Assembly (NCBI GenBank): GCA_013399875.1 | Contig: VXAZ01004634.1 | Location: 186,001-250,000 of the forward strand | Length of the DNA stretch: 64,000 bases | Direction of reading: 5' to 3' | Source of the DNA: Gymnorhina tibicen | Taxonomy: Eukaryota; Chordata; Aves; Passeriformes; Artamidae | In this document: piece by piece, positions 27,401 through 40,300 of the stretch | Position numbering within the stretch: the stretch's first letter is position 1 | Layout: the number at the start of each line of letters is the position of its first letter | Translations under genes and position numbers: made by a program | Notes under the pieces: generated by a model | Database searches by the model: none | What the model saw: the letters and a program-made list of their open reading frames with translations, nothing else | Told to the model about the DNA's origin: nothing

Positions 27401-30400
27401 ACTAAGAAACAGTAATTGACACAAGCATAACCTAGTGATTTGAAGTAGAGAGAAATCACCAGCAAACCTTTCAAAATAAAAGACGTCAAATATCAGAAGT
27501 ACAAAGAAAAACACTGGAAAGCTTTATTAAAAGTTGTAGCTTGGTTTGGTCGAGTTTGTTTAAAATTTAAATATGGTCTGCTTTTCCACAAATCTAACAC
27601 ACCTTATACACCTTCAACATGTATCTTTGGTCAGCATTTCTTCCACAAAAGTAAGGACAGTACATATCAAAGGTAAAACGAATGCATAATTAATCTAAGA
27701 AAGTAGGTGTAGATGTTTTCTCCTCTAGGCTCCAACTGCATGACAGGAAATACATTATTCATGAAGGAAGATGATGGTACAATGTTAATCAAGTCAGCAT
27801 GACAAGACAAACAAAGACCACAAGATGTATTCAACAGATACCAGTGTGCAAAAGTGATCAGCTAATTGAAAGGTTCACACAGTCTGTTTTCTGTAAACAC
27901 ATACAGAGGAGAAATACAGAAATAAGATAGAACTGTTTCAGTTTGCATCCTATTAAGTCTTGTTCCATTTGAGGAACAATCTTTATACAATATAACAAAA
28001 AATAGTTTCTGGGTGTCTAAAGAATTGTTAACTGCAAATCAAAATTAATAAAAGACAAGAGTTGAAATAATTATTTTAACAAACTGGAATTCACATAAGC
28101 AGGACATGTATGAAGAACAATAATAAAATAAAATCTTTTAAAAAACCAATGAATCTTTCCTTTCTTGTCATGTACTTTTTGCCATATTATAAAGCTACTT
28201 GGGACTAAAGACTAAACACTTGCTCTTCTTCGTATTCAAAACTGTTGCAAAAATACTCAGAAATGAAGGAACAGTATAATTTGAAACAGTGTCAAAAAAC
28301 AGGAACACTGTGTGAGTTGATTTGTAAGCAACTGAGCCAGTAAAACCCAGTTCACTAGGAACGTGTGTCAAAGTTGCAGGAAGAGTTCAGACTTCAATCT
28401 CTACTTCAGCAGGCATCTTTCCATCTGCTGAGGCTACCTACTGCCAGAAAAGGTGTACATTTATCAGAAATAAGGTACCACTCTCTCACAAATGCAACTG
28501 GAATTGCTCAAAAGGTTTAGAAATTAAGAGCAAGAATTAAAGTCAGATATTCACAGAGAGTTGCATGCAATCTCTATTTTCTCAGAAAACAAGGCTAAAA
28601 ATATACATACACTGACTGCAAATAGCTTGGTCTTGAACTTGCAGTTTCTGTTATAAGATTGCACTGGAGACATGAACCTGACCACACAAGTCGCAGAGCA
28701 TTGCTCTCATTCTGTCTGGATGGATGTATTTCTTAATACGGGAATAGAGAGATGAAGGGAAAACTGTTTCCCTTAAGCAGCAATAGAAGTAAACCCAGAC
28801 TTTAAAAAAGAGGGCAAACATTGTCTGAAGCATCAGGCCCAGAAAAATACAGTTACTTTACAGAATTAAGCAAGACCCCTCCTGTCACCACAGAGAGTGC
28901 ACCTTTGGGCAAGGAACAGACTGCTCACCCATATCACCACAGCCATCCTGTGTGGTCACTGCAGGGAGGCAGCCCTGACTGCAAACATTGTGTAGGACAG
29001 AATGCAACCACTTCTGATGCTTCTGTCAGACCCACCCCCATCAGATGCTGAGTAATGAAAGAGTAAAAGACACATATTTATATACATACATTACATAAAA
29101 TACTGTATATAGCATGCTTTATATACATTCACATGTAAAAGTATACATAAAAGGAAATTAATATCTGTGAGATTATAAAATCCCCACACAGATCCTCCTC
29201 AGTGATAAAAAATGAAGCAAATCAACTGTTAAACAGCAATGACAGAAATAATAAGCATAGGAAGAAGCTGATCATGTACCAGATTATCAAGGGGCAATAA
29301 TGGGTATTTGTCTCAATATATTTTCCTAATTCATTTTCATATTCCTCATATTTCCTATTCCTGGCTAAATGTAAGAGTCCTCTACAAGGACTAGATGTGT
29401 AGAACCATATACAATTCTTATCCTATACATGATCTTTTTATAAGAGACTGGAGTTGAGACAAAGGCTGGTAGGTTGAAACTGTCTCCAAGAACCATAGTG
29501 ATAGCTTTCATAGCTTGTAGTTCATACTGGAGTTTTATGGTTACAGGAAATAACCCAAACACTCCAGAAACAGAACAGTCAGTAAAATTTCCAAGTGAAA
29601 TTCAAGAATAAAGACTCCAAAACTATGAAATCTGGCTGCTCGCAAGCAAAGCAGTGATCAGTGCAAACAAAGCTGAACGTAAAAAAATTACTCCTGAACC
29701 TGATAAGTTAGAATTTTATTTTCCAGACAACCCGCAAGACCCATCTATACACTCTGAAGTATTTCAGATGATCCACTGGAGATCATGAAGAAGAAAAAGT
29801 TTATATTAAATAAGCTTCAGTATATTGCTTCAATCACAGGTCATTTCCATTCAGTATAAACACTATGTAGTTGTATTAAACTGTCATAATGATACCTGGA
29901 GGACAACAGCAAGGTGTTTCAATGCAACAAGCTACCACCCACTTGCTATTCTTTGAATGAAAAGATGAAAATGCTGCTGTAATAAGGAAATAATATAGTC
30001 ATGCCAAGACTAGAACCATCTGACAAGATGTTTTTTCCTCACAGTAAATAAAAAGTTACCAGACATATTGATTCACTTTCTCTGTTCCTCATTTTCTTCA
30101 GCCTTTTTGAGAAAAGACACTTATGGTGTTACCACTATAAATGGCACCATCAACAACAATCAAGCTATTTGAAAATCCATTTTGTACTATCACTGCCAGC
30201 TCCAGAATTTGCTGACTGCATATGCAGAAAAACTGTAAGCATTTTTGATCCTAGCTGATTAAGAAATACAAAAAACAGTCCTATCACTTTGCAGCACGCA
30301 GCCAGAGGAGCAAGAATATTTTCAACCGCTCCTGCCAGCCATCAGAAGCGAAAAACAGACATTATCATTATGATCTTTTCATCTGATCTCCTTCAAAAGG

Positions 30401-32480
30401 TCAGGGAAAGATGAATTTTATGAGCTTGTTTCTGCAAAGTAAAACAGAAAAGGTTCCTGCCTTATAAAAAGAACAGCTGACCACAGCTTAAGTTGGACGT
30501 GGCAGAATCACTACACCATTCAAACCGAGTGGTGGGTTAGTTTGTAATTGTTTTCCATTTCCTTTTTGTAATTCAAGATGTAAAAAGGAACACAGTGAAA
30601 AGCAAGTCTCCTAATCAAACCACAGACGACTAACTCAACTGCACAGTTATTGATATTAACCCACAGGAAATACGGTGTAAGTATAACAGGTTCCAATTCC
30701 CCTGCTGCATAAGGTCTCCAGGACAGAAAAGGTCTGTGCTCGCTGATCAGGCTGCAGGATGATCAGAGCCATTATTTTTCCCTGAGACAGCACTGGGAGG
30801 GCAAACAAGAGTTTCCTGCCAGCCTGTGAGAGCATTCTTGTAAATACAGCAGATATACTGAAGCCATTCATACCCACTGTATGACACTGCAGCCAAAACT
30901 CATGTTTAAGACAGCAGCCTTGTCCATTGGCTTAACTGAAAGAAAAGTTGTCAGAAGTTATAAAAAAACCCCACATGAAATGTGACAAATACTTGGAATG
31001 TAGTACTGGGGAAAAAAAACAAACTACCCACACTTAAAACTAAGAAGTTAAGCAAACATATAGTCTTTTTTCCCCCTAAAAATGATTGCCTTAAAACACT
31101 GAATTAGGCAAAAAAACAGTCTCTAAGTGAAGGTAACTTATAATACTGAGCTTCAAGGGCAAAAATCTACAATAACTGCAGACAGTAAACATATTATTTG
31201 ACCTAGCAGCTCCTAGGATATGAATCATGGTGATTTAGAAATGAGGGGAAATCAACCCTCTGTTTTATGTAAAGGATGGCTTATTCAAAGTAGTTATATC
31301 AAATTGAAACACCCATCATTGTAGTATTATTTCAATCACAGATGGTTTTTCCCCCCTCATAATACACAGATTGCACAAGTGGATAATGATAATGAGACAT
31401 GATGGCCAGGGAAAGGTGGGGGGAGTAAAGAAATAAAATTTCATCCCAGGGAGTAAGGATGGTGGTGGGGAAAATCCTGTCTTTTTGAAGACATTCCTAA
31501 ACAAAAGGAACTATTTCTCCCTGCTACCACCACTCTTCTCACTTGATCTTACTTCTCTTGGATATTTAACAAACTTCATGTCACGTCACTTTGACTGATA
31601 CCTCAGTACCAGGAAAAAATCTAAGTTTTCCCACACTGTGAAGTCCCATTTAAGCATAAACTAAGCATTTTCATTAAAGGCACAAACCTTCCCCTCACTA
31701 TACCATAAATCCACACACTCTTTTACTCCCCCCCCCAGTCACCCCTTCACTAGCCTCTGATGCCTGAGAGAGAAGCACACACAAGCAGACAGGCCAGCCA
31801 CCAGAAGTTTAAACTACTGATGTAATCTCTCCGGTAGCACTCTGCCCAAGAACATGTAACTTCATCTTAGCCACTCCTGGGCCAGCACTGATAAGCTAAT
31901 GTGAAATGAAGCAATTCATTTCACAATGTAAACAGTTGTGTGGCTACGCGGGGAACAATGTAAACAAATGCATCTATTTATAAATCATTATTTATGCTTG
32001 TTGTAGAACAGGAATATTATGTTCCAGGGCAGAAGTGACAGTATTTCCAAGAACACAGCAAAAATTCAAACAGCTGGTATCTTCTTCCATCAGCCTGCCC
32101 CGCTGACACTCCCTGTTCCAGGTCTATAGAAGCCATAAACACACGATGGAGGGGAGCCTGATCTGTTCAGGAACAAGATACCCTTGAGCCAGAGAATGGA
32201 GGGGGAGAAACCTCATTATCGTACCTAGGCGTTCTTCCAACAGCTCAAAAAACGCAACAGTAACATCTCTTCAGCTCAGGGAAGGAAAACGCGAGCCGTT
32301 TCCTACTCCTTCCACGCCTGCAACCCAAACGAACCGGTTTCTCCCCGAGCTGCACACTTCGCTTGTACCGAGAACACTGGCTGAGGATGGCCCTCCACAG
32401 ACCTCTATATTCATTATTTCCTCCTCCCCGAGGAATGGCTACTGCACTCCAGGGCACTGGGCTCTTTCGAGGCGTTTTCG
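18447..32480. other. Non-coding intronic sequence leading up to the CpG island
   Basis: AT-rich sequence with no recognisable exon, RNA gene or well-preserved transposon. Open frames are short and scattered over both strands. I looked for the RNF144A RING/IBR coding exons among the translated frames and did not see them. From about 32,250 the GC content climbs into the promoter island. Confidence 0.5.
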
Positions 32481-32836
32481 CTCATTTATGGAAACCCCGG
32501 GATACAGCACACGCGGGACTGAGGAGCCGCTGTCATTACGCCCCCGACGCGGCGCTCCGCCGGCGGCAGCGCTTCCCGCCGGCAGCCTGCGCCTTGCCGT
32601 GCCCTCCCCGCAGCCAGGCACGGCTCCTGACACGGCGCCCTGCGGGCCCAGGGCTCCCGGCGGGCAGCAGGGATAGGGATAACGCCGCCGCGGGGAATGC
32701 CCGGCACAGCCCTTTCCGTAAAGGGGTCGCGGGTCCCTCGCGCGCTCCGGCGCCGCCTCCCGCTGCCCCACCGCCCCGGGAGGCACCCCCGCTCCCCCGG
32801 GAGGCGCCGCCGCTCCCGCCGCCCCGGGCGCCTTAC

Positions 32837-33060
32837 CGTGCCGCTGCAGCCCCTGCCGACGCGGGGCGGCCCGCAAGGANNNNNNNNNNNNNNNNNNCGC
32901 GCCCGCGGCGGGCGGGCGCCATTAACGGCCGCGCTCGCGCCGCCGCCCACTTTGAAGAGGCCGCGCCGCGCCGGGCACAGCGGCGCCCCCTGGCGGCGGC
33001 GAGAGGTGGTTCCCGGCCCGCGGGCGCGGGGATCCCGGGATTTCCCGCTTGGCAGCGCCG
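32837..33060 (-). other. RNF144A: Probable non-coding first exon (5' UTR) of RNF144A
   Basis: The 3' end of the exon is set by the donor at 32,836-32,835 (GT on the minus strand, context CACG|GTAAGG). The 5' end is a guess, since the transcription start cannot be read from the sequence and the 18-base gap at 32,880-32,897 falls within the likely exon. RNF144A is known as a membrane-associated RBR E3 ubiquitin ligase whose start codon lies in a later exon, consistent with no start-codon exon being visible here. Confidence 0.45.
32880..32897. other. Assembly gap (18 N)
   Basis: A run of 18 unresolved bases lies in the most GC-rich part of the island. Any open reading frame crossing it is unreliable. 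Confidence 0.99.
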
Positions 33061-33145
33061 CGGGCTCGGGCGTGCCGAGCCGAGCCGCCGGTTTTACGGT
33101 GGGGGTTTTCATCTGCTTGAAGCAATAGCACGTCGGATTGCCTGA

Positions 33146-34100
33146 GTGTGATAGCCCGGGCCCAGCAGGTCCGTCAGCGGCAGAGAGAACAACGGGGCTG
33201 GTTGTGCAGAGGAGACGGGGGGTTTGTCTTGCCTGCCAGGGAAGGAAGGAGGGGAGCGCACGGGAACCATGACGGGCACGTCTGTTCTGCGAGCGCTGTT
33301 CGAGCCTCCCTGTTGTTGGTGTCTGTACGGAGCAAGGGCCGGTGCTCCTGCGACAGGCAGGGAGGCACGGCAGGGTCCACACCGCGCTGGGAGGCGAATG
33401 GGAGCTGTCTGGTGGGTTCATCCGGCGCAGCTCAGCCCTAGCCCGGGCCGCTGCGGGGGTGACACGGCCCTGCAGCCACCCAGGGGGTGACACACACAGC
33501 CCAGCAGCCCCGGGCACGGGGCACACAGCATCTCAGTGCGGCACTGCTGCTGGGCACCCTCACACCGCCGCAATATGCGTGGGGGATGGCAAAGGGGGGG
33601 CGGGGTAAAAAGCTAAGCATCCTCTCACACACGGCCATATACTGTGAAAAGCTCAATTTCAGGTTGCCTAGTACAAGAGTTTACACCGAGCCTGAAGATG
33701 GAAGATGAGCTCGAGAAGCTGCTTGTCTTCAGTCGTCTAAATAGACTGACTTTTCTCTCTTATTTACCATAACAGAAGATAATCTTATTTTTGTCCTCGG
33801 ATATTTATGGATAACTGTGCCTTTTGTATCGGCTGTCATCTGAACAGCACAAGGTATTTGAACTGTCTTCTCCCAGCACAGCCTAGTCCACTCAGGCTTG
33901 TAACAAGTGCCTTTCATCACGAGGAGAATCACCACCATTGTTCTCCATTTCGGCCTAGATGCTGCCCTTGGCACCATGCAAGCAGCCCCCACCCCCGCTA
34001 AATACAGACTAAATGCATCCAGAATTACAGATCTCTTGTGAATGAAGCCACACATTCTGCGAGTATGGCTTACATTACAGAAAAAAAGAAAATTACAGAC
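33146..34100. other. Short intergenic interval between RSAD2 3' end and the RNF144A promoter
   Basis: GC-rich to about 33,600, then of average composition. No exon is recognisable. Frames open across 33,150-33,710 on both strands are a by-product of CpG-rich composition. If the distal RSAD2 poly(A) signal at 34,122-34,127 is used, less than 1.3 kb separates the RSAD2 cleavage site from the next promoter on the same strand. Confidence 0.45.
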
Positions 34101-34121
34101 AAACTTAGGAAAATAGAAACA

Positions 34122-34127
34122 TTTATT
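34122..34127 (-). terminator. RSAD2: Candidate distal poly(A) signal of RSAD2
   Basis: AATAAA on the minus strand (TTTATT on plus), followed within about 20-50 nt on the minus strand by GT- and T-rich sequence (GTTTGTCTGTAATTTTC, then a T run). This is the usual layout of a cleavage site. It would give a 3' UTR of about 3.1 kb. Other AATAAA matches at 36,979-36,984, 36,013-36,018 and 34,861-34,866 could serve as proximal sites. Confidence 0.45.
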
Positions 34128-37100
34128 GAAAGGTGCAACACACTCGTGAAATACTTAGCACTAATTATTTGACACTATTACTCAAAAATTCAGCATTTGT
34201 TACATCAAATACATCAGCATCCTTCACACTGAAAAAGAGGGCATCCTAAAGTGCATCTTAAGTGACAATTTTACTCATTACCCGAGGTATACTCATAATT
34301 TTATCAGAAGTCATTCTCCCAAACACTAATTTTCTACAAATTTTTTATAAATGGAAACAACTGTATAATGTTAGTAGAATGCAGTGTTAGTTCCTTCCTA
34401 ATTCAGCATCTTTAGCAAGTGCTTAGCTGCAATACTATGATATTACACACAAAAATACAATTAAGCATATCTGTGTTTATAAGACTTAAATTTAATCCTG
34501 ACTTTTTCGGATCACAGCATATCTGTAATCACTAAGCCTGGGAGTAACCCTGTTGAATTCAGTTATATTTTTCTAGTCCCATACTGAAAGGTAGCCTCTA
34601 CTACATAATGAAAGCCTAAAGTCCACTTTTGGTCCATTATGAACAGTGTTTATAAATTTTTTTAAAAATAAACTAGATTAATCAATAGTAGCCAAATTTT
34701 TGTTGTTTTCTACAACAATAAATTTTGCATATAAAAACGTCAATAGCTGTTCATTAACTTAAATAACTCTCACTCAAACTGTGTAATGCAGATTCTTAAT
34801 TTCCAATGTACACAACTCGTATTTCCTTTGAAAAAGTATCACACAGAGCAGAAGCTTTTTTTTATTAATTATGTATGGTAGCAAGAGGTGATGTAAAATC
34901 CCTAACATTTTAAGAAGATAAGAACATAGAACCTTCTAACAAAAGCCATCTTAAGTGTCTGTATGTTATTTACTGGATTTTGACATTTTCAGCTCCTCCT
35001 TTCTCCTGCAGCTTCCTTCATAAGCACAGAGGAAGCAAAAGAAAAGTCATTTACAGGGTAAAATGCAAAGCAAAGAATGGCAGGATTTCTGGATCTGAAC
35101 AGGAGTTTGTGTACCTCATATCTGCGTCCTGTGCTACATTTCTGGCATTTTCTGCAGAAGCTACATTGATGCACTAAATCTTTCTCCATGGCGGGACTGA
35201 GCCAGCAGCAAAGGCAAATGCTTCTTTTCTATCAGTGTGGTGTAGGTACTGGGGAAGAGACTAGATTTAATATATGAGCAGGGGAAGTCAAACCCCACTT
35301 ACATAAATTTGCACTGCCCATAGAACCAGGCAGAACTCCAGCCAAGGTCAGTGAAACAGCTGCCAAAAGACTGTGGGGTTACTGTGTGTGGGCCACATTT
35401 GAAATGTCACTTAGTGTTAATACAAGAAAAAAAAATACTGAAATGTCAGTGTCTAGGAAGTGTTGTGATTGCAAAATGCAAAATACAAAGGGACAAAAGA
35501 GCACTACTGAGTATACTTACAGTTAGGATAGTAAAAATAGAAACTGAAGGAATTATCAATGGAAACATTTTCAAAGTGTATTTAGAGTAGCACTTTCCTT
35601 TACACAGAAGTAACAGCTCCTACTTAAACATTTTCTCCTTCAACTTTGAAGATGCATTAGGTGAATACAAAACTGTTCTCTCAAAAACCTCTTAAAAAAA
35701 GTCAACTAGCATTTCCAAAAAAATGAAAGAAGGTGTCATTTTCTCTACGTGGTACATTTAATGCATGCTGGCTCCCAGCTGCTGCAAATATTTAAATGTG
35801 TGAGACAGTCCAGACATTGAGTTCAGTGGACAGGATGAATGAGTAGTGCCGTCTCACTTCTGCTCTGTGCAGTGCTTATTCCCATGCCCATCAGACAGAG
35901 GGAGGATGGGACTAGTTAAATTTGAAAAACCTCAATTATAAAGCCATAACAATTGCCAGAAAACCAAGAATGAGGGCAGTATATTAGATTATTTTTCACG
36001 TTTTGGGGATTTTTTATTTTTCTGTATTTTATATTGATGCTGCCTGCTCTTAAAATCAAAGGCAGCTCTCACAAAACCCAATTAGTTTCATTTAATGTCT
36101 GCAGCTTTGTAACCAGCAAACTAATTAGTTACTGAGACAAGCAACTTTTAAAACAAGGTTGCTTGGTACATGAACTTTGTTGTTTCTAATTCCATGGCTT
36201 AGCAAAATAAAAAACTAGTATGCAACAGAAGACATATGTTATGTTGTTCTACATAGTATTATTTAGTTTGAGAAGGAATCTTCATCAGAACTGTGTGCAC
36301 GCAGAGAGAAAATAGTTAAAAATAGTAAATCAATATTTACAAGTGAAAGGAAAATGGAGAAATTAATTAATAAAATAAAAACAATGTTTCACTGTAAATA
36401 TTTGCTAGAACTAAGGACATTGCCAGTGTGAAATATGATGTTGTTTATCATTAGGTAAAATGTACTTCTAGGTTTTAGGACGTACAAATACAATATTTTT
36501 TCATGACTAAAAATATGTTTTCACAGAAGATGACATCCCCCAACATTTTTGCAAATATCATGTGTATATATAGAGGAGAGGGAGAAGATGCTGTTAGAGT
36601 TAAGTCTTAAAGAATGAAAATTGGCAATTTTTTCACCTTGATTTCCTTTTAAATACATTGTTACTTAATGATTCCTAGATTCTGACCCTCTATTACCCCT
36701 GAAAAAGGCAGAGGGTGCTTCCAGAGACTTGCCAGGTGGCCCTCGTGTGATCTGCCGAGGAACTGCAATCCATCTTTCCCTGAGAAACAGGCAGAATGCA
36801 TTCCCTGATAAGAATTTTAACTTCTCCGTCATTACAGCTGTTTAGAATGAATTAGAGATTGGGGTGGTTTTTGGTTTGTTATCTGGCATGCACAGTCATG
36901 TAGTATTTTATAAACATGTCCTGCATGACATTATGTTAACAGTTTGCCTTTAAATCCTTTGTGCAATGCACTAGAAAGTTTATTTCAGAGATCTGTTCAT
37001 GTGAAAGCTCTGAAAGTATTTTGTCATGTTCAAGAAAATAATAGACAACATAATCTGCTTTTAAAAAACATGTAACATGTTCACATATAGAGTTATACTG

Positions 37101-37217
37101 AACATCATTCTGTGTAAAATACCAAGTGTAGTTAAAAGCATTAGATACAATTATACACTCACCTATAAATATATACCTATTTTTACAGAATGCACTGCCC
37201 TGACTCAGTATTTTGAG
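34128..37217 (-). other. RSAD2: Putative long 3' UTR of RSAD2
   Basis: This AT-rich stretch runs from the RSAD2 stop codon to the candidate distal poly(A) signal. It has no CR1 copy and no coding frame of note. It contains several AATAAA matches, so transcripts with 3' UTRs of about 0.23 kb to 3.1 kb are possible. The extent is an inference, and part of it may be intergenic. Confidence 0.4.
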
Positions 37218-37382
37218 TCACCAGTCCAATTTCATGTCAGCTTTACTCCACACATACTTTCCTCCTCTTCTTAGGAACATCTTCTCATCAAATCCACTGA
37301 ATTTTATAGCTGCTTCTACACCAACATCCAGGATAGACTTGGAAGGCTCTTTCCGTCCATTTCTACAGTTTAGAAAACGCAT
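37218..37382 (-). CDS. RSAD2: RSAD2 coding exon 6 (C-terminus and stop)
   Basis: The acceptor reads TGTTCCAG|ATGCG at 37,383-37,384. The exon codes for 54 residues starting MRFLNC and ending KADMKLDW, then TGA at 37,218-37,220. It contains the conserved ILDVGVE and GFDEKMFL blocks. It enters in phase 0. Confidence 0.95.
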   Translation of the reverse strand: MRFLNCRNGRKEPSKSILDVGVEAAIKFSGFDEKMFLRRGGKYVWSKADMKLDW

Positions 37383-40300
37383 CTGGAACATCAAGAGATA
37401 AGATGATAAGATACTAGAAAGTCAATATGTACAAGCTTAGTTTTTCTACAGACTTAAGAAAGTTGCAGTGCAATTCCACAAAAGCCTTTGTAAGTGGATG
37501 AAGAAATTCACTCTAGTCCTTAGAAGGCTCAAAAACTCATGGTTGGACATGTGACCTATCCTAGCAGGAACAAAGCAATATCATAATTCACGAAGAAGAT
37601 TAAATGTTGGCTCTTCAGTTACATGTAAATTAAGTAGGCACTTTGAAGCTTAACTTTCAGGGCAAGTTCTGTACTATTATATTAAAGAAAAAAAAGCAAA
37701 GATGTCCTCCAAAAATAGACATCTACACTTTAAGATTTGTGATACAATGATTATGCATGGAAGCTGATGGCAACTTCTCCTTAGGTCATACTATATTATA
37801 GTTCACAATATGTCTGATGGGAATAAATCACATCTGTTCCTTGTACTACATGGTAAAATTGTTTTATAGAATGCAGAGTAAATTTAACTGGTTATCACTG
37901 TTGCATACATACATGTATTGGCATAAAAATACCATGTATCAAGAAAGACTTACATATTCATCCAGAATGAGGTATGAATCCCTCATCTGTAATAGATCAA
38001 AAGAAAAAACTAAATTAATATACAAATCAAAATTCCATTATAGTGAAAAATGAGGGACAAGACAAACAACTATTCATTCAAAGTCTGATACAAATCTTTG
38101 AAACAGTTGCTGTATCACCATTATTTCAGTGAGCTTGGATGAAATTTATAGAAATAAATGACAGAATTACTAGAATAACTTTATGTATGAATAAACTAGT
38201 AATTCTTGGAATATGACCTCTCCAGTGTCTAATTGAAAGGTGGGAACCCAACTGGATAAAGGTGTTTTAAATAATATCCAAGTTTTCTATTAACTTCTAC
38301 ACCAGAAGAACATAGAGTTTTGCATGCTGGAATGATTATGCCATTTTCCAAACAAATGACATGACCATTTAAACTAGGGTGTTTAATTATTATCCCACCA
38401 AACAAAGGTGTTCTCCCAGCTCAAAGGTAAAAAAGCTCTCAGGTCTGCACAAAGAAATAGGCCAACAGCTGAAATAAGACAGGTTTGCTTAGCTAAATGG
38501 GCATCTCCTAAATGATCCTCCTTAAAATTCTCTGGGTAGCTGGAGCTTGCTGCTGTGCAGAACAGGAAATCTGATCAGTTTGGTGTCCATCTTTCACACA
38601 GGTTTACAGAATCAGAAACAGTCTTCTGGAACCAAACCTAGCATGGGAAGCCTTTTTCGTAGGACTTCTGTTATGAAAAAAAAAAAAATAGAAACAGTTC
38701 TGGGTTCTCATCCTAACCACTTCTCTGATGAGTCCTTCCTCCCACTGAATGCCTTAAATGCTAACTGCACAGTCCCACTTTTATGTCTTACATAACAAAG
38801 GCAACCCAGTCTGCTCACTTGAGCTCTCCTTACATTAAGAAGTGAACTGTAAATGGAGTCTTAATCTGTGGAGAGGAAAAAGAACACAAGATGGGAGATT
38901 TAAGGCACTCCTGAACTTGGTTCAACTTGCTATTTCCTCACTTAGTTCATAAACGTTCTTAACGGTGTGTCTTCTAACTCTCCCTATCCCGTGTTTAGGG
39001 TCTGTAGGCATTTACAAAATGCCCTGAGCTCCACCCTTAGGCATCAAAGTCCTTTATTCCATTTAGTCTTTAATGTAAGCTGGATGGCAGCTGATCAAGT
39101 TCACTGGTAGGCTCTGCAGGAGCACAAGGAGCCTTCTCCTGAATAAAGAGCCTGAGTGCGCAATCCAAAGGAGTTCAGAGAAAATGTTAAAAATGCAATT
39201 TTACTGTGAGAGGGATTATCCAAAACAACTATTAGTTGGGTACTGTTCCTCAGTATCCAATATAATGCTGGCTGACATGCTGCCTTACTTCACGTAGGTT
39301 GATGACACTGGCATAATCTAACTTCACAGTGAATCTCTATTAGGAAACTATACTTAAAGAGTGTTTACATTAACTTTGAGCCTTTTCAGGATCTTGTGCC
39401 CAAGTCAGGAAGAGTACTCCCACTGGTGTCCACAGGACGGGGATCAATGGGTTTTTACTCTTCTGTTAATGATTTTGTTGTCAGTGAAAAGCCTTAAAGA
39501 AAATGAAAAATCTTGGCTTCCACCATAACAAAACCAGTTGCTAATAAAATTGTACTGCATCTCTTCTAAGCCACTATTAATAGGTAAAGTATTAATTGCC
39601 ATGAAAGTTTCTTGTTCCTTTCAAATACTCTAACACTATTTAAAAATAAAGTTTAAAAAGGACAGTTTAATTTTTACCTTCTGATTAGATTCAGGTACCA
39701 AACAGGAGACATCTTTGTGGCGATCCAGGAATCGATCAAAGTCTTCATCACTGATAACAAATTTTTCTGCTTCTCTTAGAGCATCCTCACCACTGTTCTC
39801 CCCTTCGATAAGCAGGCACTGGAACACCTGAACACAGAGAGCACCTGGTTAAGATTTATGTTTTTGCTTGCCTTGAGGATAACAGCCTTCAGTCTCAGTA
39901 GCAATGTCTTTAATTTTTCTGTTAATGAAGCCACAACACAACTGTGAATGACACAACTTGTGATAACTGAATACTCCACAAATGGCACGGTGTAGATTTA
40001 TTTTTTGTAAATTAACATTACAGAGTTCTAAATGTTATAAATTATGATTTTCCTTGCTATCTGAGATTTCACTTACAGTGTTTTTTGGGGGTTGTTTTTT
40101 TTCTGAGTAATTCTGTGTGTATAACAACTTCCATGAGGCAAATGATGAGAAATTATTCCACAAGTTCTCCCATATTTATGTCACATTATCTCTACCAAAT
40201 TTCAAACTTATGTCTAGTAAAAAAAATCATAATACGAGTACACTAGCCTCTAATACTCTATAAGAGAAAATTAATATACACTTATATCTTGCTAACAATA

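Larger units (their letters stand above)
32480..33145 (-). promoter_or_regulatory. RNF144A: CpG-island promoter of the gene downstream of RSAD2 (probably RNF144A)
   Basis: A GC- and CpG-dense block of about 650 bp stands out sharply from its AT-rich surroundings. Within it, on the minus strand, lies a strong splice donor CACG|GTAAGG (last exon base 32,837) suited to a non-coding first exon. The reading frames that stay open here on both strands are GC-driven, rich in Pro/Arg/Ala, and not credible proteins. The name RNF144A rests on conserved vertebrate order (CMPK2, RSAD2, RNF144A, the last two in the same direction), not on coding sequence in the window. An 18-base assembly gap lies inside. 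Confidence 0.65.

Noticed and set aside
1..32480. Search for RNF144A RING/IBR coding exons
   Set aside because: No frame shows the cysteine/histidine pattern or conserved segments of RNF144A, so the coding exons must lie beyond the left edge. I did not annotate any.
32486..33526. 346-codon minus-strand open frame (and a 260-codon plus-strand frame at 32,363-33,145)
   Set aside because: Both cross the 18-N gap, lie in a CpG island, are low-complexity Pro/Arg/Gly/Ala sequence and overlap each other. They have no domain and follow from GC-rich composition.
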